Assembly (NCBI GenBank): GCA_032988165.1
Contig: JANTQF010000126.1
Coordinates: 1 to 64,000 of the forward strand
Length of the DNA stretch: 64,000 nucleotides
Origin: Emmonsiellopsis sp. PD_33
Taxonomy: Eukaryota; Ascomycota; Eurotiomycetes; Onygenales; Ajellomycetaceae
Direction: 5' to 3'
Positions 33,464 to 46,011 of the stretch are shown one piece after another. The notes under the pieces were generated by a model that saw nothing but the letters and a program-made list of their open reading frames with translations, made no database searches and had not been told where the DNA came from. Within the stretch, counting starts at the first letter, position 1. Each line of letters starts with the position of its first letter. The position numbers were made by a program, and so were the translations under genes.

Positions 33464-34707
33464 ATGACGGCGCAGATACACACCGCCGCTACCAACCCCC
33501 CACCCCACGCCCCTTGGCGTGCTCTGTTTCAATCCCATATTTCGAAGCTCTCTTCCCCGGAATTCTCTTTTTCAACAGTCTACCAAGATCCCAATGGCAA
33601 AATCTATCCCCGCGTGCGGACATGTGTGTTCCGTGGGTTCTGGGCACAGCTGGACCTGAGAGACTCAGCCAAGGCAATGCTCTTAAAAGATGAAACCGAT
33701 GGAAATAAAGAGATCAGGCTAAACCCGGGGATTTACGAGAGCGACATGTTAACTTTCACTACCGATGTGAGAATGGAGAAAGTGGGCCAAATCCACTCTA
33801 TCAATGACGATGGAGGAGGACAGGTTGAAGGTGTCTTCTGGGTTAAAGATGCCATGACGCAGTGGAGAATTCGTGGTAGGGCTTTTGTCACTGGTGGAGA
33901 TAGCCACGGCGCAGATGAAATTAGTGCTAAAGAAAGCATACGGAAATGGATGCGACTGCGGGAAGGCGGCGAGAATGATGACACAAAGATATGGAGCTGG
34001 GAGAGGGAGATTACCACGCAGTTTGCAAATTTGAGCCCAATTATGAGAGGTATGTTTTAATTCCCTTGTCTCTGTTGCATTACTTTGTCTCTATTTACCG
34101 TGCTATAACCATTGTCGTATGGTTTAATTATTGTTTGTTTTTCCTCTGCCTTTCTTGTTCTGCATGATGCCGTATGTCGACCCCATCCGATATCATGAGG
34201 CTAGCAGCACCCGCATAAAAACGGACCGCCAGCCGAAAACACTATTATTTTCTTCCCTATGTCAGGCATTAAAGACAAAGTGATAGTGCTATTTTACCCA
34301 ATTTTCCATTCCACTTTCATTCCAATCTTTTGTTCCGAATTACCCTCCTCTGCTTTCCGAAGAGCATATGTACAGGCAACTAACCACCTGGCCATTTATC
34401 TAACCATTTCTTTTATACAGGTTCTTTCAAGAATCCACCACCAGGAACACCAATACCAAATTCTGTCCCCAACCCAGGGGTGAAGTTGGGTCAAAGGGTT
34501 GATGACCTGCATGATCCTGTAGCAAGAGCAAATTTCCGGGTGGTTGTCATCATACCAGAAGAGGTGGAGAGCGTGGACCTAACTAGTCCGGAGCAGGCAA
34601 AGAGAATTCGATGGACGCTCGCTGAAAAGGACGAGGATCCAACCAATGCGTCCAATACTAGAAACGAACCAAGAATGTGCTGGAAAGCCGTTGAGCTGTG
34701 GCCATGA
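33464..34707 (+). CDS. Pyridoxamine-phosphate-oxidase-like FMN-binding protein
   Basis: Probable flavin-binding split-barrel protein of the Alr4036/PNPOx-like family, 290 aa. Exons are 33464-34049 and 34421-34707, with an unusually long intron of 371 nt. The N-terminal half shows PWRALFQSHI, then the barrel strand PRVRTCVFRGFW and a WRIRGRAFV strand, as in PNPOx-like proteins that bind FMN. The C-terminal exon ends in RMCWKAVELWP, the closing segment typical of this family. Actual substrate and redox partner are unknown; true pyridoxamine oxidase activity should not be assumed. ATG 33464 gives MTAQIHTAATNPPPHAPWRAL, a sensible start. Confidence 0.85.
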
Positions 34708-35663
34708 TGAACTGTGTTGTCTTTCTAATTGATAGAATTGAAAGACGATACATTTTGGACATGGACGACAAGGATGAGAAATAGTAGGGGAGGATTACGG
34801 TCAACTGAAGTGTCAGAATTTTTTATTCTGCACTCAAGATGCTATTTACAGTAGCATTTCAATCACCATGGCACGCCTGGTTTCTTCTTCATGTTTTTGA
34901 AATAACACATTGGAGATCAAGCTCCAATCAAAACATTCCTCCTCACAACCACTATCTTTTTCTTTCTATGCTGCTCCCCTTCTCTAGGGTTGTCATAAAC
35001 AGTGCCATTCATGAAAGCCGGTATTGAACTGGTTCTTATTCATCCCCTTCTTTTCGTCTGTCGTATTTCAAAATTCCCATCATCACAATACCCAAACCCT
35101 GCGGGCAATCAGACAAGAGACAAAGGATCCAAGATCTCTTCTATGGCATTCTCTCCCCTTCAACAAGGAGCAAACCACCATCAAACCGCATACTACCACC
35201 ACAACAAAACCCTTTATCCTTCAGACATTCCAGCAACCGCCAACCGAGCATTTACCCCGTTCCCACCCCGTATAACTGCATTAACAACCTGCTTTACAAC
35301 AATCCCTTTCACCGTCCCAGGCATCCCAAACTTACGGGAAGCGCGCTTCCACTGTATCCAGCCGACCGTTTCCCCTCCCAGCCGCGCATCTTCGTTCCGC
35401 ATCCCCTTGTTTCCCCTTTTCATTTTCTTGGGATAGCTATCCAGACTCCTGACCATATCAACCATCTCTCGCCCGTCGTTTCTTTCGTCCTTTTGGAAAG
35501 CTGTGTTGGACAGGAAGATATTACGCAAGGTAATACCCCCCCAAAGGCAAATCATATCATCACAATACCCCCACCACACCATATTGTTTCTATTCACCCA
35601 CTCTCCTCTCTCCACGCGAAACCACGAACCAATCAACCCCAAAACGAGCCAAAAGCCAAAACA
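34708..35663. other. Intergenic
   Basis: Three-prime flank of the FMN-protein gene and a CA/CT-rich leader of the next gene. No convincing coding frame was seen on either strand. Confidence 0.45.
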
Positions 35664-37197
35664 ATGTGGGATTACAGTGACTCCGAGCCAGACGACGACA
35701 CAATGGTGCGCCGCTGCGCGTATTGTGGCCGCTTCGCAAACGTAGACGACATGAACGAGGAAACCGGGCTCTGTCTCAAGTGCAACGAAGCGATATACAA
35801 GACCGCAAAGGGAAGTATCAGCCCCCCAAAGTCCAAGGGCAGTGGTGGAAAAGGTGGTCGTGTCGGGGCGGCTTTGTCAAGTATGGCTGCTGTGGAGGTT
35901 GACGATGATTCAAGCGATGTGGGAAGTATTACCTCTATCCACTCTGATCTGGAAGATGACGAAGGTGACCACGGCGTTGATGAGGTGGGAAGCGGGAGGA
36001 AGTTCAGGGGCTCAGGTAGTAATCGCCCAGGCGGAAAGGGAGAACTCTGTGCAAGATGCTGGAATAAACCATCAACAAAGATTTTGTATAATACACCAAT
36101 CTGTGAAGACTGCTATGTTGTCGCGCAGGAGAAGCGGGTAAGGCCTCTCAATTTTCCTTTCACTGTTGACATGCGGTTTCAATGTTGCTCCATTAACTGA
36201 CACACAGTCATTATTTTCAAAACAGGAGCACACCAGGGGCACAAAGGTGAGAACACCACCAGCAACATTATCATCATATATGCCATTATCACAATCCACT
36301 CCCCCCTATATCAATATCGACTACCAAGGCAAAACAAAACATGTATGGACACAGAGCTGAATCCTACTCATCCTCCCCCGACTCGCAGAAACGTTATCAA
36401 CCACCGACCCCCCATCTCCAGCCGGGCAAGAGATTGACGAGAGTATGCGATTCGTGCCGGCAAAAGCGGAAGCGATGCCAGCATCGTCGCGTGGTGGACG
36501 AAGACGATCGTACGTATATCATCCTACCCCATACCTTATTTATTCCTTGCTTGAAGGGGGACTTTGACAAGCTTACCCGTCGCGTTTTGAAACAAAACAG
36601 CCGAAGCCGATTTCCGCAGAAAACGATCAAAGAAACAGCGGCTCTCGATGGAAACAACCAGTGCGGAGGAAGGGGGCAGTAGCAGTCCTGACAGCAACCG
36701 GTCATCCTCCGTGATCGATGTGACTGATACGGGTGAGTATATCGACTACCCCCTGACTTCCACGCCATCCCAAACCACTTCTTCCCAAATAGAATATATA
36801 CATATACTAACCAACCGACCCCCTTCCCCCTATTTCCTCCACTCCAGTGATCATATCTGAAACAACCCCCGAGCCACCAACCATCCCCACCACTACTAAC
36901 ACCACCAACACCACATCCTTCACTTCCATTTCCGCTGCAACATCCACACCCACCACCACACCCACCTCCTCCACCGCAGCCCCCACCACGTCCACCCCCC
37001 TAACCACCGACGGCTACTCAACAACCAACCTCCGACGCTCGATCGAAGAGTCCGTTCATCTCGTGTATAGCCGGGAGATGGAGCGTCTGGTGCAGGATGC
37101 TGAGGGCAAGCTTACTGACGCGGCGAATTCGCTGGATGCGGTGAAGACGCATATGGCTGGGTGGTTGAGGAGGGTTCAGGGGGGATGTGATTTGTGA
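35664..37197 (+). CDS. Uncharacterised protein with two Cys4 zinc modules and a half Zn2Cys6 motif
   Basis: I do not recognise this as a named family. Exons 35664-36137, 36226-36246, 36389-36509, 36601-36732 and 36848-37197 join in one frame (1098 nt, 365 aa). Cys pairs form C18-x2-C21-x15-C37-x2-C40 and C129-x2-C132-x14-C147-x2-C150, GATA/treble-clef-like spacings. They are followed by RVCDSCRQKRKRC (185-195), the first half of a Zn2Cys6 cluster with no second half. A Thr/Ser-rich stretch and a helical C terminus follow (SIEESVHLVYSREMERLVQDAEGKL is close to it). Acidic and Ser-rich linkers separate the modules. A nuclear or nucleic-acid role is plausible but inferred. The gene could instead be read as two shorter ones, but phase agreement across four introns favours one. 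Confidence 0.7.
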
Positions 37198-37754
37198 TTT
37201 GTGATTTGTGGCTTGTCTGGGGAGGACAGGTAAGGGCTGGATAAGAGCATGAGGAAGGGAGCGGGCAATTTGGAAGGTTGGGTTATGCTATGCTATGCTA
37301 TGCTACGGTATGCCGTGTTGGGCGCCTGTTGTCCTCCAGCTGTTGGGTTTTCTTCGCGATTTGGGATTTTATGGATTACTTTTGTGTGTCGTTTGTTTTG
37401 GTTCGATTTGACTGGAATCTTTCTTGGGGAATTAAGATAAGTTTGGGTTGATGTGGCATAACTACCCCCTACATATTACACAGTTAGAATCTCCATTGGA
37501 GCCTGGTTTTCTTTCCCGCACACGATGATTGCCTACCTACCTTGCATACCCTTGTTGTTACGACAACCTTGGGCTTCCGTCGCCCTCTTTCGTGGTTGGG
37601 TTGACGCGTTTTTCCTTTCTCTACTCCTTTCTCTACTTGTACGTCCCCGTCCCCGATGATAGACGCCCTAAATGTTTAATCAGTACTGACTGGTGTTTGA
37701 AAGAGTAGTATTGATGCTGGAAAGCTACTTCACCCGTGCCGGTCATAATCAGTT
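37198..37754. other. Intergenic with small tandem repeats
   Basis: It begins with three GATTTGT-type units at the preceding stop codon and has an (ATGCT)4 run at about 37284-37303. No coding signal. Confidence 0.4.
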
Positions 37755-38278
37755 ATGGGCCAATACTTCCACCTCATCGCCCCTAATTATCGGGAAAGAC
37801 TTCGCTGGGGCGGCAAGTTCGCAGAGATTCTCTTCGATGGATCTGCAGCCGAGTGGGTGGCAAGTATCCTGATGGGTTGCTGTTCCCAGAGGATTTGGAA
37901 GAACTAGCTGAAGGACTGGAAGTGGAGGAATTGGAGGATGGAATGCCAGAGGAATATGCTGAAAAAGCCTGTCAATCTGTATCACTTGGCTGATGCTCGA
38001 TACGCAAGTATCATAGAGGTGACTAGCGGATTTCCGCACGATCTGTTTGGTCTCGCTCTTGATCTCAAGTACGGAGTACAAGCATCCCAACCCGGCGGAT
38101 CTACTTCGCATGGTGAACTGGGGATGTATTTAGGATTTTGGCGTCCCAACCCTGTTCGGGAGGCGGTGCATGCCAAATTCAGCGGCAGGCAATATCCACA
38201 GACTCAATGGGATCCCTTCGCCCAAAATAGACAGGATGAATACAACAAACAAATCGGCAGGATGCTATTTTAGCCCCG
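37755..38278 (+). pseudogene. Possible broken gene, MGQYF-type small fungal protein
   Basis: From 37755 the frame reads MGQYFHLIAPNYRERL, then WGGKFAEILFDGSAAEWVAS, and stops at 37914. The opening resembles a widespread fungal family of proteins of unknown function beginning MGQYW. Other frames stay open downstream, one with GLLFPEDLEELAEGLEVEEL and another ending at 38273. That pattern fits a gene broken by frameshifts or missing introns. I could not join the parts through splice sites. A TACGGAGTA motif sits inside at 38070-38078. This is a weak call; it may be non-coding. Confidence 0.28.
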
Positions 38279-40772
38279 AGCGCACGCTAATTACATTATT
38301 GCAGGTGGGACTTTGGATCGTAGCAGCAGCTTGGGTCTTGGGGAGTGCCAACAAGAAGGCCATTGGCATTGTAAGGAGGGAGTATGTCTCATAGGGCCTC
38401 GCAGAGTGATGTAAATACATCATGACGTTTTGATAGATCGAAAAAAAAAGAAGGTCAACACCGTTCCTGAAAACGATATCCGATCTAGCTTCATTTTCTA
38501 GATAGGCCCTGGCGATAGCAATCTTTCTATCAATCTATCTGGATTCATTGTTGAACAGGTGAAGAAGATGGATGGATAGCGAACTAACTATGTAGCATTC
38601 CTGCCCCTGTATGGGCATTGAAGAGATAATGTTTTATTATATTGGGCGGGGGATCAAACAACAGCCAGGTAGATAGGGACATGATGTACATCCAAGGCCC
38701 TTTAACGATTATGACATGATAGAATTCAAGAAATCAATTGTTTTTTCACCCTTTTTCTTGTATCCTTTTCGCCAGCAGGGAGACCAATAAGCAACGGCTA
38801 AGACGAGATAGGATGAGGGGGCAGGGATTCAAATGAAGAATAAAAGCGGCCCGGCCCTCGTGCGACCACAGTTAATAGGTACTCGAAACCACATACTCCG
38901 TAACGAGGGGCAGGACGATAGAGCCATGTCCGTCATAACTATAGGGTACATATACTCCGTACCTCCTCACCACTGATAATGCTTCCGTCAAGTGCCGATG
39001 CGGGATGATGGCACTGGGAGTCAAAACTCGAAAGAAGGTACATACACAGTCACTTGATGGCAGGTTACAAGGGAGGGAGGGGGAGGGTGTTAGACTCGGA
39101 AAAGCCGTGTCATGTCTGTGCGGTGTCGACACTGGACAGGGCAAGGATAGGGCTCCTTGTAACGGTGATATGTGATGGACAGGGAAAACCCGTTTTTCAA
39201 AAACTCCAAACAACAACGCATTTTTTCCGCCAGGTGAGGGGTAAATGTAGGCAGGCGGGTTTGATGGATACGCTTCTCGAGAGATAACCAGAATTGATCG
39301 GATGGACAATGGGTTGAGGTAACAGTAAATGGAGGGGTCATTGCGAAGGCTTTTGGCGCCGGTTCTTCAGGTGGAGAGAACGGGGTAAAAAGACACCACT
39401 CACCAGGCAAATAGTAGGTTGTCCAAAGGACGATCGAAGACCGGGTGAGACCAAGGGACGAAGGAGTCCTCTCAAGTGGTGCGGACAGCGCGGTGCTGGG
39501 CCTAGCGACATAGACTGATGTACTCGGATGGAGTCGCGCAGTTTGCAAGCAGCGAAGGGGCACAGAGCAAGCGAACAACGACTTCCTGCTGGCGATTACT
39601 GATGCATATTGCATTGCAGCGGCCTTGCATGTTTATGGCCAGCGTGGTCGAGAGGTGTCAAATGGCAGCGCAGAGATCTGGGGGCTGGATCCTCCGCCAT
39701 GCGTTGGCTGCCGCAGGGAACGGGGAGTGATCTGATATTTGGGTTCACCGCCTGGATTTTGAGGCTGTTCGAACTTGCGAAGTCGCGGCTGCATGCCGCC
39801 GTTGCTTACTGGGCATGAAAAGCATTGCAATTTGCAGCACGATGTTCGCAGCAGGCCGACATGGATTAAAATTGGCCAGAATTGTCTTTCCAGGCTGTTT
39901 CTCACAGCCAAAAAAGAAAAGGACGAGACAAAGTTGTTCGACCTCATGGTTGACCGAGAGGCGTATTTTACACGACACATGTGCCGTACAGAACAGTAAG
40001 ATACGGGAGAAAAGTGATTGAAATACAGACGTATCTGTAATACGCCGTGTGACGGGACGTGCTCAGGCGGCCCGCGTAACGAAGCCCGAAAGAGCAGCGC
40101 CGGGGGTGCACCCTTGTCGTTGTGGACAGCGGGTTGGCCGGGTGTGTTCCGCGGCAGAGCCACCATTGGGCGGCGGCCTGCGCTAAACCACAAGACGGCC
40201 GCGTCAATACGGAGCTGGGGAGTCAGCGGCCAGAGCGCCCCTCCACGGGCGGGCTGGTTGGCTGGTACGGGCACGCGACCCACAGTACCGTACAGTACAG
40301 TACGGGGGGGTACATGGTACAGCCGTACGCGGAGATACGGTAAGGTACCCCAGCCCGGACAGTCAGCGTGGACTCGACCCGGCTTCAGACTCGACTTGGC
40401 TGGTCGTCCATCCTCCTCGCTCCATCGTCAGTCACCACCACTCCGACGACGACGACGACGACGACGACTGCTCACCACCACGGTGATAGGGATTGATACC
40501 GTCCTCTCTCGCCTCCAGGCACCGCATCCCCTCTCTCGTCCTCTCGTCCTCTCATCAGCTCGATTGCTGCTGTTGGCCTCGACTTCTCCTTTCCATCCCG
40601 GCCCTGTTTTGGTCCCATCTCTGCACCAAACCTCCTCCCTCTATCGACATCTCGACCCTCCCAATTCCTCCCTCACGACTGGACCCTCCATGACTTTACG
40701 AGCTACGACCCTCTAAAAGGACTCCTGTGATCTGGCCTCTTGGTTATTGTCGCCAATCTCCTCTTGATTGCC
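38279..40772. other. Non-coding region with GTAC-rich upstream patch
   Basis: No supported gene. Several long open frames (for example 39090-39614 minus and 40018-40716 plus) overlap one another and lack family features. Two TACTCCGTA motifs lie at 38894-38902 and 38953-38961. The last 500 bp hold a GTAC cluster (about 40264-40350) and a (GAC)8 run (40445-40468), probably the promoter and 5' leader of the next gene. Confidence 0.45.
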
Positions 40773-41768
40773 ATGATGGCTGGCCGCTCGGTGGATCCCC
40801 TCCAATGCTTCTCTTCCCTCTCTGACAATATCCCCTCATGGATGACCAGAATCTCCGATCTCGCCACACATACTGCTGCTAAGCATGCGGAATTCTCAGC
40901 GGAATATGCCAAGCTCGCGACAGGAGAAATCAAACCCCGACGGCGAAAGAACAGCTCTGTCCACTCCATCAGACCAGATGACTTGCACCCGTCGCTCAGC
41001 GAGCGCAAATCCAACCGCTCAAGCAAGGAGAATGCTGTCGAGGAGGAAGACGACGCCTATATGGACCCGATCACCCTGCTGAGAATGTCCAAACACTACC
41101 CCCAAGAAGGCCTGCAACGGAAACGAAACATGCCCAGATCGGCAGGCACCGACAGAACTATGCGACCACGCCAACAAGTGGTCGTCCACTACGACTCCCA
41201 GACACAGTCCTCATTGGAACAACTAGTAAGGGATATCGGCGGTGCAAGGAATAACATACGCAAAGGACGAATGAGCCAGATGATGATGAAGGGTTTTGGT
41301 TTTAAATCCTTTGGCATGGATTCCAAAGCAAAGTCAGGTCTCAGTTTCAAATCATCTCTTGATCCATCTATGAAACCTTCCAAGCCATCTCCAAATAAAG
41401 AGACGGTCTTTGATACGGTGGATAAACAACTTGAATTGGCCCAATCACTATGTGAAACTGCAGCGCACCAGTTCCTCCGGTGCGGAGACTGCTCAACCGA
41501 ACTCGAGAAAACAAAAGAACATTTTAACTCTGTCCTTGATCTCACCAAAGCTGAAGTTGAACGACTAGAGGAGGAGGCAAAGACGGCAAAGGAACTGGAA
41601 ACGGACCTAGAAACACCCAAAGAATCCTTCCCTGAACCTATCCTGGTCAAGGAAGAAGACAAACAGGCGCCAGGCGTGGTGACTGCCATTGAAGTTGATG
41701 ACGGCTCCTCGGTGTCTTCCGTATCGATCGATATTACCGCCTTCCGATCGAGTCGATTCAGAGCTTAA
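40773..41768 (+). CDS. Uncharacterised fungal protein, probable coiled coil
   Basis: Hypothetical protein of 331 aa in one exon. I do not recognise a domain. The N terminus (MMAGRSVDPLQCFSSLSDNI) leads into a helical segment rich in Ala and His. A central conserved-looking block follows: VVVHYDSQTQSSLEQLVRD, then GARNNIRKGRMSQMMMKGFGF. The C-terminal third is strongly helical and charged (EEEAKTAKELETDLETP), suggesting a coiled coil, and ends SVSIDITAFRSSRFRA. No signal peptide or membrane segment is seen. Codon use and length support a real gene; the long leader upstream is GC-rich. The earlier in-frame codons lack an ATG, so 40773 (or the next codon, 40776) is the start. Confidence 0.75.
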   Translation: MMAGRSVDPLQCFSSLSDNIPSWMTRISDLATHTAAKHAEFSAEYAKLATGEIKPRRRKNSSVHSIRPDDLHPSLSERKSNRSSKENAVEEEDDAYMDPITLLRMSKHYPQEGLQRKRNMPRSAGTDRTMRPRQQVVVHYDSQTQSSLEQLVRDIGGARNNIRKGRMSQMMMKGFGFKSFGMDSKAKSGLSFKSSLDPSMKPSKPSPNKETVFDTVDKQLELAQSLCETAAHQFLRCGDCSTELEKTKEHFNSVLDLTKAEVERLEEEAKTAKELETDLETPKESFPEPILVKEEDKQAPGVVTAIEVDDGSSVSSVSIDITAFRSSRFRA

Positions 41769-42903
41769 CTATATACGGCCTACCCTCTGACCGCTCATTC
41801 GAAATTTCCTTCTATACATGTCCACGCCGCCTAAATCCGGTCATCCTCATCCCTATCTACATGCGAACATGTCATCGGGAATTTTTCAAGCGCCCCGCCC
41901 GCACGATCATCTCATCTGTTAGCGAGGAAAAGTTATACCTCCATTGCGATATATATATACATACATTCCCTGGCATTTTCCTTGCAAAAACATACCTGCA
42001 AAGTTCCTTCATTATCAATAACCCTTTTCTTTCCTCGCTCCCTGCTACATTTTCACCCTTGAACCCCCACCCCCATTTTGAGTGGGTTCTTTTTTGGAGG
42101 CAACCAACCTCCCCGATGATGATAGCGTTTTCCTTTTATGTCTTTTTTCTGGGCCCAGCATGGAGTTTTCAAATATTCTCATTGGCGTGGCATCTGTTTT
42201 ACTGTGCTTGGCTATTTTTTTCCCTCTATTTTTTGCAACCAGATACCGAAGATGTTCAGCGACCCATCTAGCATTTCTGCAGCAGCCTGCTTTTGCCTAC
42301 CTGAGTGCTTTCTGCTATTCTGACTGATCTTCAAGTTTATTTTTTGTCTTTTTGTTTTTGACTTGGTCGGGTAACTTAACAGCGTCTGGGTTTTATTTGT
42401 TTTTGGATTTGTCTTCCTTATCATCTGTTTCTTTCTTTTCAAGATTTGGGCAACGATGCCCGATTCCTCACTCATCGCGCTTACTCCCCCACTCTACCTA
42501 TATACTCCATTTGGCTTGCTCATCTTTTTTTGCTTCGTGATGATATATACTTTTTTCCTGTTTTTGCTTCATAATGATATATACTTACTATTTTTGGTAC
42601 AAACTTTTCGCATATATCTATCCACCTACCATGCCCACAGATTGACAAGTGAGCTCAACTATCCTCTCTGACATTGGTAGAATGTGTTACACAGGAACCA
42701 ACCAATCCAAAAACAAAAGCCTTTGAAAACAACAATTCAATCGCACATCAACCTCCGAATAACCGAACCACAGAATGCAAGATGAGCCATGAAAAGAAAA
42801 ATCAACTCGAAAGGAAAACACAAGGAAGGTGAGGGAAAAAAAGAACGGAAATGAGAAAATGAGAAAATGAGAAAATGTCTGTCCAGCTCAGGCATCAACA
42901 CCC

Positions 42904-42923
42904 ACGTTCCCACGTGGGAACGT
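42904..42923. repeat. 20-bp perfect palindrome around CACGTG
   Basis: ACGTTCCCAC is followed immediately by its reverse complement GTGGGAACGT, centred on the E-box CACGTG. The decamer CGTACTTGGA occurs twice beside it, at 42921-42930 (overlapping its right end) and 42961-42970. The palindrome is long enough to be a dimeric protein site or a cruciform. Confidence 0.6.
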
Positions 42924-45900
42924 ACTTGGAAGCCTGCCTGCCTCACTAGCTACCTACCTACGTACTTGGACAAAACAAGTGAAAGCGAACAGTATCACGG
43001 TGACAGATGGCCGAATGAAATGGATTGGATTGTATTATGCAGATTACCTCCATGAGGAGGTAGCCGGAAGCACAAACACAAACGGGACTCGTGACGGGGG
43101 CCACGTAGAAACAATATGGCAATGGGCAGTGGCAATGGGGATGGCGACGGCAGATCTACTTTTTTCTTTTTCTTTTTTCTTAAGAAATTCTCGCGAGAGG
43201 GATGATTTAGTTTAGCTGCTGGGCTGCCAGGTGGGTGTATGTATGGACTATATGCAGGCAGGTCAACGGGTATGGCGTTAGAATAGAAGCGCCTTAGAGT
43301 CAAAAAGCAAAGGAGAACAATAATATGGCATAGAATTGGATCGGATTGGATTGGAGTGCGTGGGTTGCGTGGGTTGCGTGGCTGCCACTGGGCGGGCGGA
43401 TGGTTTGTTTGGGTCATATTGTTCTTCTTGATATTGAAGGGTTGGATGGATGGTTGTGGCTCTGTGCTTGTTTCCAGGGTTTGTTGTTGTGGTTATTTAT
43501 TACTCCATCCAGAGGATGGGGGGGGTATTTAGGTTAAACTTAAACTTAATCAGTTTAACTTTGTTAACAGGGTGAATTCTTTGTTTGCTTTTGATCTTTT
43601 TTTTTGGGGGGGTATGGGCTTTTTTTTCGAATGGAGATAAGGTAAGTGAGTACCATACCTATGAGTATTTACATTGATTTTGAGCAGCTTCGTAGGGTAT
43701 AGATAGATGTAGGTAGTAGAGGGCTTTTATCTTTTATTCTATATATCAGGAGGGTTGCCAGACCTGCTGAGTTTATTTACTTCACGTTGCATGCTCTCTA
43801 ATATGTATTGCAATGGCTGCTCCTGTTAGATTGGAAGACAAGCAATGCTTTGGCAGTTGGTGATACCCTCACGAGTCCCCAAACACGCCGCAAATAAAAA
43901 AACCATCCTTCCTTTCTGGCTCGATCGTGCGCAGTGAAAAAAAAGTCCATTTATCGGGACCCCCTATTATATCTACCCACACGAGGTCCGGTTGGACATG
44001 TGTGATGTGACTAACTACTGCTGTACTGTGCACGGATAGACTGATTCTGCTGCTGTGTCGGTGTGTATATTGCACGGTGGAGATTGAAATTCAGAAAGTA
44101 GATTTTTCTTTTCTTCATCGCATGCATGCATGTATGTATGTATGCGGTGGAAGGGCAAGGTGGACTCGGTGCCAGATGGAGAGGAAGGTAGATATATGGC
44201 GGTGGTTATATGGGTAGGTGGATGCCATTTTATATAGTTAGTAGCTATCTATGTACTCCGTAGATGCTGTGATGTTTATTACCAACATATTGACCGTTGG
44301 CGTGCCCATGAACTCATTACTGGTGTTTTTATTATCACTTCCTACAGTATGAGAGGCCGCTGCAGAGAAATAATACCTATTTATATAAGTTATGTCCCGC
44401 CCCGCAGATAGATGGTTACCCGACAGACAAATAAAAAAACCCCAGCCAATCCACACAGTAATTCCTCGCTGACCGAATAACTATCTGGCCAACTATGTAT
44501 CCCCTCAGAAATCCTCCGAACCCATAACTCCTCAATCGAAAAATCTCCCTCCATCGCAGACCCAATCAACCCCACCCACCCACGTAGGTAGGTAGGTAGC
44601 TAGCTATCGATATCATTTTTGATCCCTAGTAGGTTTAACTGCCACTGGCCGGCCCCTTTTTCTCACGATCTGATGTAAGCTAGTTACATAGTTAGCTATC
44701 GCTTAACAAAAAGGTATGCAGCATCAGGCTGGACTAATAGCGGTGATAATAATGTGCGCATGTGTATGTTTCGGATGAACAGGTTGAGGCGGGGGGAAGC
44801 GGGGACGGTGGGATGGGATGGGATAGGATAGAATAGGTTGGGGCGGGGCGGGGCGGCTTTCTTTTTGTAATTATCTGCAGTAGTTGTACGATGTGGAATG
44901 GAATGTTGAGCTACGTATGTAATTAATGAATCTACTAGACGTGGTTAGATGCAGATTTTGATGGTCTTACTGTATGAAACAGTTATCAAAACCCTCATCC
45001 CTCGACTGGTCTCGTGTCTGTTGGCTCTTGGGATAGTTATATATATTTTGTTTTGGCGGGGAGATGCAGGCAATAGTTTGGTTATGGACCGCGGAGGAAG
45101 GATGAGCGGGGGCGCCGCGGCATGGCAATAGTTTAGAAGTTAATAAGCCAACACGGCCTCGACGTTTCGAATAACAGAGAAAATAAAATAATAAAACAGT
45201 GACGAGCAGGCAGCAGAATAAGTTGTAGCTTTCTTGTACATCTCAATTGCAACCACCACGGAAATCACTGTCTCTGCTTGGTTTGCAGTTACTATGCGTA
45301 CTCCGTAGTTAGTTAAGGGAGAGGAGTCTAGGAGATCCATAGTGGCATCCCAAAAATCAACCCGCAAAGCCCCGCCTTATTATTACCTTGAGGCTTTACC
45401 TGCCTTTCCAATTCCCGACCCCGCAAACTGGGCTGGACCGGGCAGCAACGTTCAAATCCAAAGCATGAGAAACCCCAAAAATACCAAAAAAGGGGGGTTG
45501 ATGCCAGATGGTACCTGTGGCCTGGGCGGGCGTGTTTCATTGAGCCCCGAATCAGGTTAGATAAGACATGAGTTTGCTTTCTCATTTTTCATCCCTCTTT
45601 TTATGTTTGTCGCGTACGCGCGCTTAATTCTTTCCAATGAAATAATGAGAAAATTTTTCCCCCGCGGTGAAATATATTTTTCTTTGATTTCATAGGGCAT
45701 GATTGGCGACTTGGGAATTGTTTTTTGGATTGGTGGGTGTTTTTGGAGATCGTTAGGGAGGAACCAAGGGAAGATACGCGGAGATATTAAACGGCGGAGG
45801 ATATTTCCGCGCGCGTTAGAATTGTATGTGGTCGTCGACGGTAGCTGTGGTTTGTTTATCTGGATATATTCTATTGCTATCTTGAGCTGTGATGTGATCA

Positions 45901-46011
45901 GCCTTGGGGTAGAAATTTTGTCGTGATCGGCTTGGAGGCAAGGTACTCTGTGTTTATTGCGTTGTTTAACGATGACCTGGGTAAATTTAGACGAAGAGTC
46001 GCCCTAAAAAT

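Noticed and set aside
39090..39614. 174-codon minus-strand open frame
   Set aside because: Composition looks random, other frames overlap it and no family feature is visible.
40018..40716. 232-codon plus-strand open frame
   Set aside because: Low-complexity Arg/Ser/Pro translation of a GC-rich leader containing a GAC repeat.
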